Assembly (NCBI GenBank): GCA_000746015.1 | Contig: JQKK01000007.1 | Span: 62,001 to 126,000, forward strand | DNA: 64,000 nucleotides | DNA from: Lachnospiraceae bacterium MA2020 | GTDB lineage: Bacteria > Bacillota > Clostridia > Lachnospirales > Lachnospiraceae | Reading direction: 5' to 3' | Part shown: in pieces, positions 36,971 to 45,401 of the stretch | Layout of the letters: every line of letters begins with the position of its first letter | Position numbering within the stretch: the stretch's first letter is position 1 | Position numbers and translations under genes: made by a program | The notes under the pieces: generated by a model | What the model saw: only the letters and a program-made list of their open reading frames with translations | The model's database searches: none | What the model was told of the DNA's origin: nothing

Positions 36971-38725
36971 ATGAAGAAGCTAGTTAAATATCTTAAAGGG
37001 TATGAAAAAGAGACTATATTGGCACCACTTTTCAAAATGCTTGAAGCATTTTTTGATCTGCTGGTGCCTTTAGTTGTTGCAGATATAATTGATGTAGGTA
37101 TCACAAGTGGAAATATGCAGTACATTCTGATACGCGTGTTTCTGATGATAGCACTTGCAGCTTTAGGACTTGCGAGCAGCATCACGGCCCAGTTTTATGC
37201 TGCAAAGTCCAGTGTAGGATTTGCAACAAAACTCAGGCAGGTCACATTTGATCATATTCAGTCGCTTTCCTATACAGAGATCGATACACTTGGCACAAGC
37301 ACACTTGTGACACGTCTTACAAGCGATATCAACCAGACACAGAATGGCTTAAATATGGCATTGAGGCTTTTGCTCAGGAGTCCATTTATAGTATTTGGCT
37401 CGATGGTGATGGCATTTACTATTGATTTTAAGAGTGCCCTGGTATTTGCTGTTTCCATACCTGTTCTCGGAGTAGTAGTCTATGGAATAATCCTTATCTG
37501 CATTCCACTTTATAAAAAGGCACAATCAAGGCTTGATGCTGTAACAGAGCTTACACGCGAAAATCTGACGGGTGTGAGAGTTATAAGGGCATTTTGCAAA
37601 GAAGAGGACGAGATTGCGGATTTTGATGAAAAGAATACTGCTCTTACAAAGATGAATGAATTTGTGGGCTCAATTTCTGCATTGATGAATCCGCTTACAT
37701 TTTTGCTGATAAATATTGCGACTATCATACTTATAAAGACAGGAGCGCTGCAGGTAAATCTTGGTGCAATACAGCAGGGTGATGTAGTTGCACTATACAA
37801 CTACATGGCGCAGATGATCATCGAGCTTGTGAAGCTTGCGAATCTAATTGTTACTATCAATAAGGGCGTTGCCTGTGCAGAGAGAGTTTCAGCTATCCTT
37901 GATGTAAAGAGCAGTATGGAGTATAAAAATGCTTCTGCTGCAGGGAGCGACGGCAGCGGAGTGGTACGTTTTGACAATGTATCTTTTAAGTATGCAGGTG
38001 CAGGTGAAAATGCTATCAGCAGTATTGACTTTGAGGCTTTGAAAGGTCAGACGATTGGAATCATCGGTGGTACCGGCAGCGGTAAGTCAACACTTGTAAA
38101 TCTGATATCACGTTTTTATGATGCCACAGAGGGTACGGTAAGTATCGATGGAATTGACGTTAAAGATTACGCTAAGGGCGAGCTTATCGAAAAAATCGGT
38201 GTTGTTCCTCAGAAGGCAGTTCTGTTTAAGGGAACGATCCGCGAAAATATGCGCTGGGGCAAAGAAGATGCTACTGATGAGGAAATATGGCAGGCTCTTG
38301 AGACAGCCCAGGCTAAGGAAGTAGTACTTGGAAAAAGCGGAAAGCTTGATTTTGTGATAGAGCAGGGCGGTAAGAACCTGTCGGGAGGTCAGAGGCAGAG
38401 ACTTACTATTGCGAGAGCATTGGTCAAGAGGCCGGAGATACTTATACTTGACGACAGTGCAAGCGCTCTTGACTTTGCTACTGATGCGGCACTTCGCAAA
38501 GCTATAGCCGGTATGGGGAATGGCATAACGACATTTATAGTGTCACAGAGAACATCCAGCATCATGCACTCAGACAATATAATCGTGCTTGAGGATGGCG
38601 AGATGATAGGTAAGGGCACACATAGCGAGCTTATGGAGAGTTCTCAGACATATAGGGAGATTTATTATTCACAATTCCCGGAAGAGAGACCGGAAAATAA
38701 AAAGACAGAGGAGGCAATGGCATGA
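36971..38725 (+). CDS. Second heterodimeric ABC exporter, half-transporter A (degenerate site)
   Basis: 584 residues with six membrane helices and an ABC ATPase: Walker A GGTGSGKST, signature LSGGQRQR and Walker B ILDDSASALD, where Asp replaces the catalytic Glu, so this is the degenerate half. AAAGGAG 36953-36959 selects ATG 36971; an in-frame TTG at 36911 is the -35 element itself and cannot be the start. It resembles half A of the first pair in layout but differs in keeping a normal Walker A. It overlaps half B by ATGA. Confidence 0.92.
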   Translation: MKKLVKYLKGYEKETILAPLFKMLEAFFDLLVPLVVADIIDVGITSGNMQYILIRVFLMIALAALGLASSITAQFYAAKSSVGFATKLRQVTFDHIQSLSYTEIDTLGTSTLVTRLTSDINQTQNGLNMALRLLLRSPFIVFGSMVMAFTIDFKSALVFAVSIPVLGVVVYGIILICIPLYKKAQSRLDAVTELTRENLTGVRVIRAFCKEEDEIADFDEKNTALTKMNEFVGSISALMNPLTFLLINIATIILIKTGALQVNLGAIQQGDVVALYNYMAQMIIELVKLANLIVTINKGVACAERVSAILDVKSSMEYKNASAAGSDGSGVVRFDNVSFKYAGAGENAISSIDFEALKGQTIGIIGGTGSGKSTLVNLISRFYDATEGTVSIDGIDVKDYAKGELIEKIGVVPQKAVLFKGTIRENMRWGKEDATDEEIWQALETAQAKEVVLGKSGKLDFVIEQGGKNLSGGQRQRLTIARALVKRPEILILDDSASALDFATDAALRKAIAGMGNGITTFIVSQRTSSIMHSDNIIVLEDGEMIGKGTHSELMESSQTYREIYYSQFPEERPENKKTEEAMA

Positions 38726-40458
38726 AGGGAAAGACAAACTCTGATACTTTAAGGAAGGTCTTGAAGGTTATAAGCAGCTATCATATATTTCTTATCCTGA
38801 GTATCATATTTGCTGCAGTTTCAGTTATACTTCAGCTGTACATACCTTTATTGTTTGGTGACGCTATCGATAACATCATAGCTGAGGGAAAAGTGGATTT
38901 TGCCGCGCTTGGTGTAGTCCTTTCGAAGATACTTACTCTTGTTGTAATTACATCTATAGCAACGTGGATCATGAATATGCTGAATAATACGATCACTTAC
39001 AGAGTGGTAAGAGATATCAGATCCAGGGCAATAAGGCAGATACAGGGTGTACCGCTTGGGTTCATTGATCAGCATAGTGTCGGAGATATCGTGAGCCGGG
39101 TTATCGCAGATGCAGATCAGCTCTCAGATGGACTTCTGCTTGGGTTTAACCAGCTGTTTTCCGGCATTATTATGATAATTGTTACTCTTATCTTTATGTT
39201 TTCTAAGAGTGTAGCTATCACACTTTTTGTAGTTATCATGACACCTGTGAGTTTTATTGTGGCAAAGTTTATCGCACAGCGTTCTTTTAGCATGTTTAAG
39301 CTTCAAAGTGAGACAAGGGGTGAGCAGACAGCTCTTATTGATGAGATGATCGGAAACGCAAAGGTTGTGAAAGCTTTTGGCTATGAGGATGATTCTTCAG
39401 AGAGGTTTAACGAAATAAATCTGAGACTTCAGAAGTATAGCCAGAATGCAGTATTTTATTCAAGCCTCGTAAATCCGTCTACAAGATTTGTGAACAGCGT
39501 AATATATGCTATCGTAACATTGGCAGGTGCATTTAGTATTTTAGGTGGAAGTCTGACAGTTGGCGGTCTTTCGGTTCTTTTGAACTATGCAAACCAGTAT
39601 ATGAAGCCTTTTAATGATATCAGTGCTGTAATTACTGAGCTTCAGAACGCACTTGCATGTGCTGCAAGACTTTTTGAGCTGATTGAAAAAGAAAGAGAAA
39701 ACGATGGAAACGCTGAACTGGATGAGGCTGCAGGAGAAGTTGACATCGAGAATGTTAGCTTTAGCTATGTAAAAGAAAAGAAGCTTATAGAAGATTTTTC
39801 GCTTAAGATCAAACCGGGTACAAGGGTGGCTATCGTAGGTCCTACAGGCTGTGGCAAGACTACAATGATAAATCTTTTGATGAGATTTTATGATGTAGAC
39901 AAGGGCGATATTAAGGTTGATGAAGAAAGCATTTATGAAGTTTCACGCCATTCTCTCAGACGTAATTACGGTATGGTGCTGCAGGATACATGGATCAAAA
40001 ACGGTACCGTCAGAGATAATATAAATGTCGGTAAGCCGGATGCGACTGATGAAGAGATCATTAAGGCTGCAAAGGAAGCACATAGCTGGGAGTTTATCAA
40101 GAGACTTCCTAAAAAGCTTGATACCGTATTAAATGAGGACAGTCTTAGTCAGGGACAGAAGCAGCTATTGTGTATTACGCGTGTGATGCTCTGTCTGCCT
40201 CCTATGCTTATACTCGATGAGGCAACATCAAGTATTGATACTAGAACAGAGCTTTTGATACAGGAAGCTTTTGATAAAATGATGAAGGGCAGGACGAGTT
40301 TTATTGTTGCACACAGGCTGTCAACTATCCGAAATGCTGATATAATATTAGTTATGAAGGATGGACATATCATAGAGCAGGGTAATCATGAGGAACTGAT
40401 GGCAAAGAACGGATTCTATACTAACCTCTATAATTCGCAGTTTGCGAGAGTATCATAA
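38722..40458 (+). CDS. Second heterodimeric ABC exporter, half-transporter B (canonical ATPase)
   Basis: 578 residues with six membrane helices and an ABC ATPase: Walker A GPTGCGKTT, signature LSQGQKQL, Walker B ILDEATSSID with catalytic Glu, and VAHRLS with the switch His. The LSQGQ signature faces the degenerate site of half A. It is shorter than half B of the first pair because it lacks the insertion before the ATPase. The substrate is unknown. Confidence 0.92.
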   Translation: MKGKTNSDTLRKVLKVISSYHIFLILSIIFAAVSVILQLYIPLLFGDAIDNIIAEGKVDFAALGVVLSKILTLVVITSIATWIMNMLNNTITYRVVRDIRSRAIRQIQGVPLGFIDQHSVGDIVSRVIADADQLSDGLLLGFNQLFSGIIMIIVTLIFMFSKSVAITLFVVIMTPVSFIVAKFIAQRSFSMFKLQSETRGEQTALIDEMIGNAKVVKAFGYEDDSSERFNEINLRLQKYSQNAVFYSSLVNPSTRFVNSVIYAIVTLAGAFSILGGSLTVGGLSVLLNYANQYMKPFNDISAVITELQNALACAARLFELIEKERENDGNAELDEAAGEVDIENVSFSYVKEKKLIEDFSLKIKPGTRVAIVGPTGCGKTTMINLLMRFYDVDKGDIKVDEESIYEVSRHSLRRNYGMVLQDTWIKNGTVRDNINVGKPDATDEEIIKAAKEAHSWEFIKRLPKKLDTVLNEDSLSQGQKQLLCITRVMLCLPPMLILDEATSSIDTRTELLIQEAFDKMMKGRTSFIVAHRLSTIRNADIILVMKDGHIIEQGNHEELMAKNGFYTNLYNSQFARVS

Positions 40459-40487
40459 AATAATGAATATAAAGGAGAAGTATATTT

Positions 40488-41744
40488 ATGGCTGAAAACA
40501 ATACAGCATACCAGTGTCCAAATTGTACGGGACCGCTTCAGTTTAACGCAAAGATAGGTAAGATGAAGTGCGACTTTTGTCTTAGTGAATTTGATGTTGA
40601 TGAGATCAAGTCAAAGTATGCCGAGAAGAACATGAAGGCAGAAGGGCAGGAGGCACAGGAGTTTGACTGGGGTGACGGCTCCGAGAAGATCAAGGGTTAC
40701 TCATGCTCGACATGCGGAGCAGAGCTTATCTGCGAGGAAACGACAGCGGCAACAAGCTGTCCGTACTGCGGCAATCCGACCGTCATTCCGGCAAAGTTTG
40801 GCGGTGCTGACAAGCCTGACTACTGCATACCGTTTAAGGTTGAAAAGAAGAGGGCTATTGCTGCATTGAAGGAATACTATAAAGGGAAGCTTCTTCTTCC
40901 GGGTTCTTTTGTGGCATCAAACCATTTGGAGGAAATCAACGGTGTATATGTGCCTTTCTGGTTTTACAGTGGTACTTCAGAGGGAAGTGCAACCTTTGAT
41001 GCGGTAAAGGAGTCCAGACATAGATCGGGCAAGTATGAGATAGTCACTGAAAAACACTATGATGTATATCGTGAGGGCTCACTTCACTTTGATAAGATTC
41101 CGGTAGATGCTTCGAAAAAAATGGCAGATGACCTTATGGATTCGATTGAGCCATACAATTATGAAGAGTTGAAGAAATTTGAGCTTGAGTATCTTCCGGG
41201 ATATCTGGCCAATAAATATGACGAAACAAAAGAGCAGTGTATGGACAGAGCAAAAAGAAGGGCAAATGAGTCTTTAGTTGAAGCTCTCCGGGGCAGCGTA
41301 AAAGGATATGACAGCGTAGACAGAAAGAGTGATAATACACGATTTGTAGGAGAGAAGATAGAGTACGGAGTTTTGCCCGTTTGGATGCTCACTACAAAGT
41401 GGGATGGCAAGGGATTTACTTTTGCCATGAATGGTCAGACCGGACGAATGATAGGAAATCTGCCTATTTCAATTCCAAAAGCTATTGCGTGGTTCATAGG
41501 TGTATTTTTGGCAGCGGGGGCACTTACTAATCTTATATTTGATGATCTGACCGGAGCTGCGATTTCCGGCATTGTCGTGGCAGCAATTGTACTTTTTGCG
41601 CTTGTGGCTAGTATGAAACCTGTTGCCCAGGCAAAGTCCGCCGATCGGTACGTGGATGATGGGGGATTGGAGCTGTCGGCGAAAACTGACAGATTTAGTC
41701 ATACGACTGAGCGTAGAAATGTAGTAGAAAGTAATAGTAAATAG
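40488..41744 (+). CDS. Zinc-ribbon membrane protein of unknown function
   Basis: 418 residues with two N-terminal zinc ribbons (CPNCTGPL...CDFC at about 8-30; CSTCGAEL...CPYCGNP at about 70-100), a long middle region of about 230 residues, and two C-terminal membrane helices (about 330-350 and 358-380). Proteins of this layout are often annotated 'TFIIB-type zinc ribbon-containing protein' in Lachnospiraceae, but I know no established function. AAAGGAGAAG precedes the ATG. It lies 29 bases after the ABC exporter, so co-transcription is likely. The stop codon falls inside a 14-base tandem repeat. Confidence 0.75.
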   Translation: MAENNTAYQCPNCTGPLQFNAKIGKMKCDFCLSEFDVDEIKSKYAEKNMKAEGQEAQEFDWGDGSEKIKGYSCSTCGAELICEETTAATSCPYCGNPTVIPAKFGGADKPDYCIPFKVEKKRAIAALKEYYKGKLLLPGSFVASNHLEEINGVYVPFWFYSGTSEGSATFDAVKESRHRSGKYEIVTEKHYDVYREGSLHFDKIPVDASKKMADDLMDSIEPYNYEELKKFELEYLPGYLANKYDETKEQCMDRAKRRANESLVEALRGSVKGYDSVDRKSDNTRFVGEKIEYGVLPVWMLTTKWDGKGFTFAMNGQTGRMIGNLPISIPKAIAWFIGVFLAAGALTNLIFDDLTGAAISGIVVAAIVLFALVASMKPVAQAKSADRYVDDGGLELSAKTDRFSHTTERRNVVESNSK

Positions 41745-41774
41745 AGAATAGTAAATAGAGAATTGTAAATAGAG
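41733..41774 (+). repeat. Three tandem 14-base repeats across a stop codon
   Basis: AATAGTAAATAGAG occurs at 41733-41746 and 41747-41760, and with one change at 41761-41774. The stop codon of the zinc-ribbon gene (41742-41744) lies in the first copy. Confidence 0.9.
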
Positions 41775-41782
41775 AAATAACA

Positions 41783-41815
41783 AAGGAGACGGCTGTTATA
41801 AACCGTCTCCTTAAG
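41783..41815. terminator. Hairpin between convergent genes, probable bidirectional terminator
   Basis: A perfect 10-base stem AAGGAGACGG / CCGTCTCCTT with a ten-base loop. T-runs on either side are short. Confidence 0.65.
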
Positions 41816-41820
41816 TTTGC

Positions 41821-43245
41821 TTATTCCACGCTGTCAACATCACCAGCGTCCTTTTCGATATTTTTTGCTTCTTCATCTGCCTGTGCAGGTGTAGCATCAT
41901 CGGAATCATCGTTCTCATCTTCAGCGTCGGCATCTTCTTCATCATCATCGCCGCGGGCAGCTGCAATCTTCTGATTGAGGATATCATTTTCTCCGCCCGG
42001 AAGATATTTGCTGAGGACTCTTTGCATATTTTCTTTAAGAGTAGCCATTCCGTACGGGTCCGGATGAATATAGTCTGTAAAGAATGAAAGTGTAAGACTG
42101 TCATTATCAATGATATAGCAGCCGTTATTAGCTGCGGCATCCTTAATGTCGGCATTTAAGCTTCCTGAGTCGCCGTTGCCTATATTTGCGTAGGTACCGC
42201 AGAAAACAAGGGCATTTGGATATGCTGCCTTAACATTCTTTAACATCTGGTCATAGCTGTCTTTTGACCAACAGCCGAAAATGTAGTCGTTTGCACCAAG
42301 CTGGATAACGATAATACCAGGATTTGTGCCCAGATCGCTTTCACGACTGTTCAGAGCCTGCGGCTGGCATATAACACCGGAGCCTCCAACTGAATTATTC
42401 TTTTCGATATCAAGGCTGCCCCACCACATATCATTTTCGGTGAACTCTTCACCATAGTAATAATCATGTCTGTAGTAAGCTTTTATATCTGGTGCAAAAG
42501 CTGACCAGGAATCACCGAGTATAGAAACCTTGCTGTTGATAGCTACCGGAAGGATTGGTCCGGCATTTTCATCAGCATCAACTTCTACTTTAGTTTTTAC
42601 AAGGTGTCTGCCAAAATATGTATAAATAGTAGCTGTACCGTTTCCGATAGCAGTAACATTTCCATCGTCATCGACAATGGCAACATCTTCATCAGATGAC
42701 CAGAAATCTGTTGGGGCAGTATATTCATTGCCGCTGATATTCTGAGTTATCGAATAAACCTGTGTGAGGTAATTCATTGAGATCGTCTTCTGAATTGCCT
42801 TAGGTTTTTCAACATAGTAGTTAAAGGAAACTGAAGCTTCTCCGATAGTCATCGTGACGGAGAAAATACCTGGCTTCAGAACCTGTATGATACCACTTTT
42901 ATTGCCAACTCTGGCAATATCATCATCGGAACTTTCAAAAGTAGCACCTTCTGGTGCATTTATCTCTGAAACGGATTTTGGAACAAAAACATCATTGAAA
43001 CCATCTGGTATAGAAACTACATTTGCAAGTTTAGGTCTTAGATCAGCCTCATCATCTTCATCAAAATCATCTTCAGAAACAGAATCATTTGAAATAGTGT
43101 CATTTAAAACACCATCGTCTAATACAGAAGCATCTTCTTCGATAGCAGGAGCAGCAGCTTCTGAAGGCACTAACTCCTCCGCAGAAACAGGTAAACTAGT
43201 AAATACCACACTTAAAACGAGTGCGGCAGCAATTCTTTTGAACAT
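41821..43245 (-). CDS. Secreted SGNH/GDSL hydrolase with Ig-like region
   Basis: 474 residues: signal peptide (about 1-22, ending VSA), an acidic linker, a region of two Ig-like (BIG2-type) folds (about 75-222, with FWSSDEDVAIVDDDGNVTA typical of the second), an SGNH hydrolase domain (about 235-415) and an acidic Asp/Glu-rich tail. Catalytic positions are visible: GDS with S245, G287, N318 in GAND, and D390/H393 in DYIHPD. Such enzymes deacetylate or de-esterify glycans. It is coupled to the upstream glycosyltransferase by a TAATG overlap, so its substrate may be a surface polysaccharide. AAGGAG precedes the ATG. Confidence 0.87.
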   Translation of the reverse strand: MFKRIAAALVLSVVFTSLPVSAEELVPSEAAAPAIEEDASVLDDGVLNDTISNDSVSEDDFDEDDEADLRPKLANVVSIPDGFNDVFVPKSVSEINAPEGATFESSDDDIARVGNKSGIIQVLKPGIFSVTMTIGEASVSFNYYVEKPKAIQKTISMNYLTQVYSITQNISGNEYTAPTDFWSSDEDVAIVDDDGNVTAIGNGTATIYTYFGRHLVKTKVEVDADENAGPILPVAINSKVSILGDSWSAFAPDIKAYYRHDYYYGEEFTENDMWWGSLDIEKNNSVGGSGVICQPQALNSRESDLGTNPGIIVIQLGANDYIFGCWSKDSYDQMLKNVKAAYPNALVFCGTYANIGNGDSGSLNADIKDAAANNGCYIIDNDSLTLSFFTDYIHPDPYGMATLKENMQRVLSKYLPGGENDILNQKIAAARGDDDEEDADAEDENDDSDDATPAQADEEAKNIEKDAGDVDSVE

Positions 43246-44408
43246 TAATAATACTCCTTAGGGTCACTTAACAATATAGATAATTGTTTTTTATAATTGA
43301 ATTCTTCTTTTACAATATCATATCCTGCAGCTGCTATTCTTTCTCTTTCTGTATCATGTGCAAGATAATATTTCATTTTATCGTAAGCTTCTTCCATGCT
43401 GGAATACATGGCGACTTCTTTGCCATCTTCAAACCACTCTGCAAGCTCTGGCTGGAAGTTAGATAATAAAAATGCACCGCATGCAAGTATATCAAGAGAT
43501 CTGAGTGGTATACCTGTACTTATATTTCTGATAGTCGGACAAAGATTTATCTTTGTACTTTTAAAAATAGAAGGCATAGTGGTGAGGTATTCCACTGGTT
43601 CTTTTATTTTAACCCCTTCAAGTAAAGGAATCAACCCCTCAGTTATCTTATAAGTATACAAATTTGTTTCTCCAAGGCGTGCAGCCATCCGTAGGAGTTG
43701 TATCCGGTCAAGCTGCGTTACGTATGTAGTGATAGAATATGCTAACTGCCTTTTTGAAGGTTGAACAGCGTTTGGGTTTTTCTCGCGGTAAGTTTTGCAG
43801 ATGCTTTCTATGAGCTCGTCGGTTATAAGATCATATATTATATAATTTCCTATTACTTTATGCTGTGCTTCGGCGATTCCTTCGACCTGACCCCGATCAT
43901 AGTCATTCATGTCACTTTTTAGTGTAGAGAGAGTTGACTCATACAATTTGCCGATAAGTGCTATATCCGCACCATACTTTTCATAGTCCGGCTTTATTTT
44001 TTCAAGACGTTCTATATTTACAGCAAGCGGCAGATGGTATACGGTATCTAAACCCATTTTTCGGTATCTGATAACTTCTCCGCGGTCAAAAGTGTATATC
44101 TGGTTAGTAGGGAGGTCGAAAGATTCTTCATTTGGAAGGTTAAGAGGCGCATCATAGCACCATGACTTGTAGATTATATTATTTTTATAGCATATCTTTG
44201 CAACCATAGGATAAAAGTTAGTAGTGAGAACAATATCATAATGGTTTTCACGCAGTTCTTTTTCCATATGAGCTTCAAGTCCTGCGTCATAGTATCGTTC
44301 CTGAATGTTGTATAATATGCTTTTATAATTATGCCCCATTTCTTTTAACGAGATTAAAAGATCGTCCTGCATATAAGAGCCTACAATATCGTAAAGAAGT
44401 ATGTTCAT
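43245..44408 (-). CDS. CgeB-like glycosyltransferase
   Basis: A 387-residue cytoplasmic protein with a GT-B layout. The C-terminal block RSLDILACGAFLLSN...ELAEWFEDGKEV is the nucleotide-sugar-binding motif of the CgeB/Glyco_trans_1_2 group. The N-terminus MNILLYDIVGSYMQDDL fits a first Rossmann domain. Relatives glycosylate spore coat, flagellin or surface proteins. It is first in a two-gene operon with a secreted SGNH hydrolase and divergent from a sugar epimerase; together they suggest surface glycan modification. Confidence 0.8.
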   Translation of the reverse strand: MNILLYDIVGSYMQDDLLISLKEMGHNYKSILYNIQERYYDAGLEAHMEKELRENHYDIVLTTNFYPMVAKICYKNNIIYKSWCYDAPLNLPNEESFDLPTNQIYTFDRGEVIRYRKMGLDTVYHLPLAVNIERLEKIKPDYEKYGADIALIGKLYESTLSTLKSDMNDYDRGQVEGIAEAQHKVIGNYIIYDLITDELIESICKTYREKNPNAVQPSKRQLAYSITTYVTQLDRIQLLRMAARLGETNLYTYKITEGLIPLLEGVKIKEPVEYLTTMPSIFKSTKINLCPTIRNISTGIPLRSLDILACGAFLLSNFQPELAEWFEDGKEVAMYSSMEEAYDKMKYYLAHDTERERIAAAGYDIVKEEFNYKKQLSILLSDPKEYY

Positions 44409-44443
44409 TTATAATCCCCCATAGATATAGATTGTATGATATA

Positions 44444-44449
44444 ATTATA
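44444..44449 (-). promoter_or_regulatory. Extended -10 of the glycosyltransferase operon
   Basis: On the minus strand TGCTATAAT is an extended -10 element, about 35 bases upstream of the start codon. No clear -35 is seen. The plus-strand promoter for the epimerase is not obvious in this 116-base gap. Confidence 0.45.
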
Positions 44450-44524
44450 GCAGTTGTTTTAATGGGATATAGTATATTTTTTTATGCATGGGTACGACAA
44501 AAAATTTTAAGGAAGTATTGACTA

Positions 44525-45385
44525 ATGGAAAAAGTAATTGTAAGCGGAGCAGCAGGTTTTGCCGGCTGTAATCTGGTTGAACATCTTATTGAGCACGATA
44601 TATTTGTTTATGCACTTGTAAGAGCAGGTTCTAAGCATAATGACAGGCTTGCAGGGTACAGCGAGGACAAGATAAAGCTTGTTGAGATCGATTTTGATGA
44701 TTATAAAGAGTTGCCTATGCTGATAGATGATAAATGTGATGTTTTCTTTCATCTTGCGTGGGGAAGCAGGGGAAGAAATGATTTTGAGACGGAGTACGCC
44801 AATGTACAGAGAAGTCTGGATGCTCTGGAGGCCGCAGCCGCACTCGGTTGTAAAAGGTTTGTTGCGACCGGCTCTCAGGCAGAGTATGGTGTGAAGCAGG
44901 ATATAATTACTGAGGATATGATGCCGGATCCATTTACTGCTTATGGTGCGGCAAAAGTTGCGGCCTGCTATCTGACAAGGTGCAGAGCTGAGCAGCTGGG
45001 GGTAGAATGGATATGGGGAAGGATATTTAGTTTGTATGGAAAATATGAACCTTACGGAAGATTGCTTCCAGATATAATTAAAATGCTAAAAAATGCCGAA
45101 ATACCTCATATAAGTGCAGCAACACAATATTGGGATTATCTTGATGCTGGAGACTGTGCAGAAGCGATAATAGCTCTTGCACAAAGGGGCAGAACTGGCG
45201 AAATATATAACATAGCCAATGGAGATTATCATCCGTTGAAGTATTTTATGGAGATATTAAGAGAAAGATATGCTCCGGATATTAATATTGTGTATGGTGA
45301 ACTGCCAGATCCGTGTGTGACATTGAGGCCTTCTGTTAAAAAGATACAGGAGCACACAGGATGGGAACCTGTTGTAAGGTTTTGA
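44525..45385 (+). CDS. NAD-dependent epimerase/dehydratase (extended SDR)
   Basis: 286 residues with the Rossmann motif SGAAGFAGCNLVEHL at the N-terminus, ATGSQAEYG with the catalytic Ser, and YGAAKVAACYLT with the YxxxK pair. This is the layout of NDP-sugar epimerases, dehydratases and reductases. AAGGAAG precedes the ATG. It precedes the Gfo-GDPD fusion by 16 bases. The product is probably a modified nucleotide sugar for a teichoic-acid-like or surface polymer; the exact sugar is not decidable. Confidence 0.85.
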   Translation: MEKVIVSGAAGFAGCNLVEHLIEHDIFVYALVRAGSKHNDRLAGYSEDKIKLVEIDFDDYKELPMLIDDKCDVFFHLAWGSRGRNDFETEYANVQRSLDALEAAAALGCKRFVATGSQAEYGVKQDIITEDMMPDPFTAYGAAKVAACYLTRCRAEQLGVEWIWGRIFSLYGKYEPYGRLLPDIIKMLKNAEIPHISAATQYWDYLDAGDCAEAIIALAQRGRTGEIYNIANGDYHPLKYFMEILRERYAPDINIVYGELPDPCVTLRPSVKKIQEHTGWEPVVRF

Positions 45386-45401
45386 AGGGAATTAAAACTT
45401 T

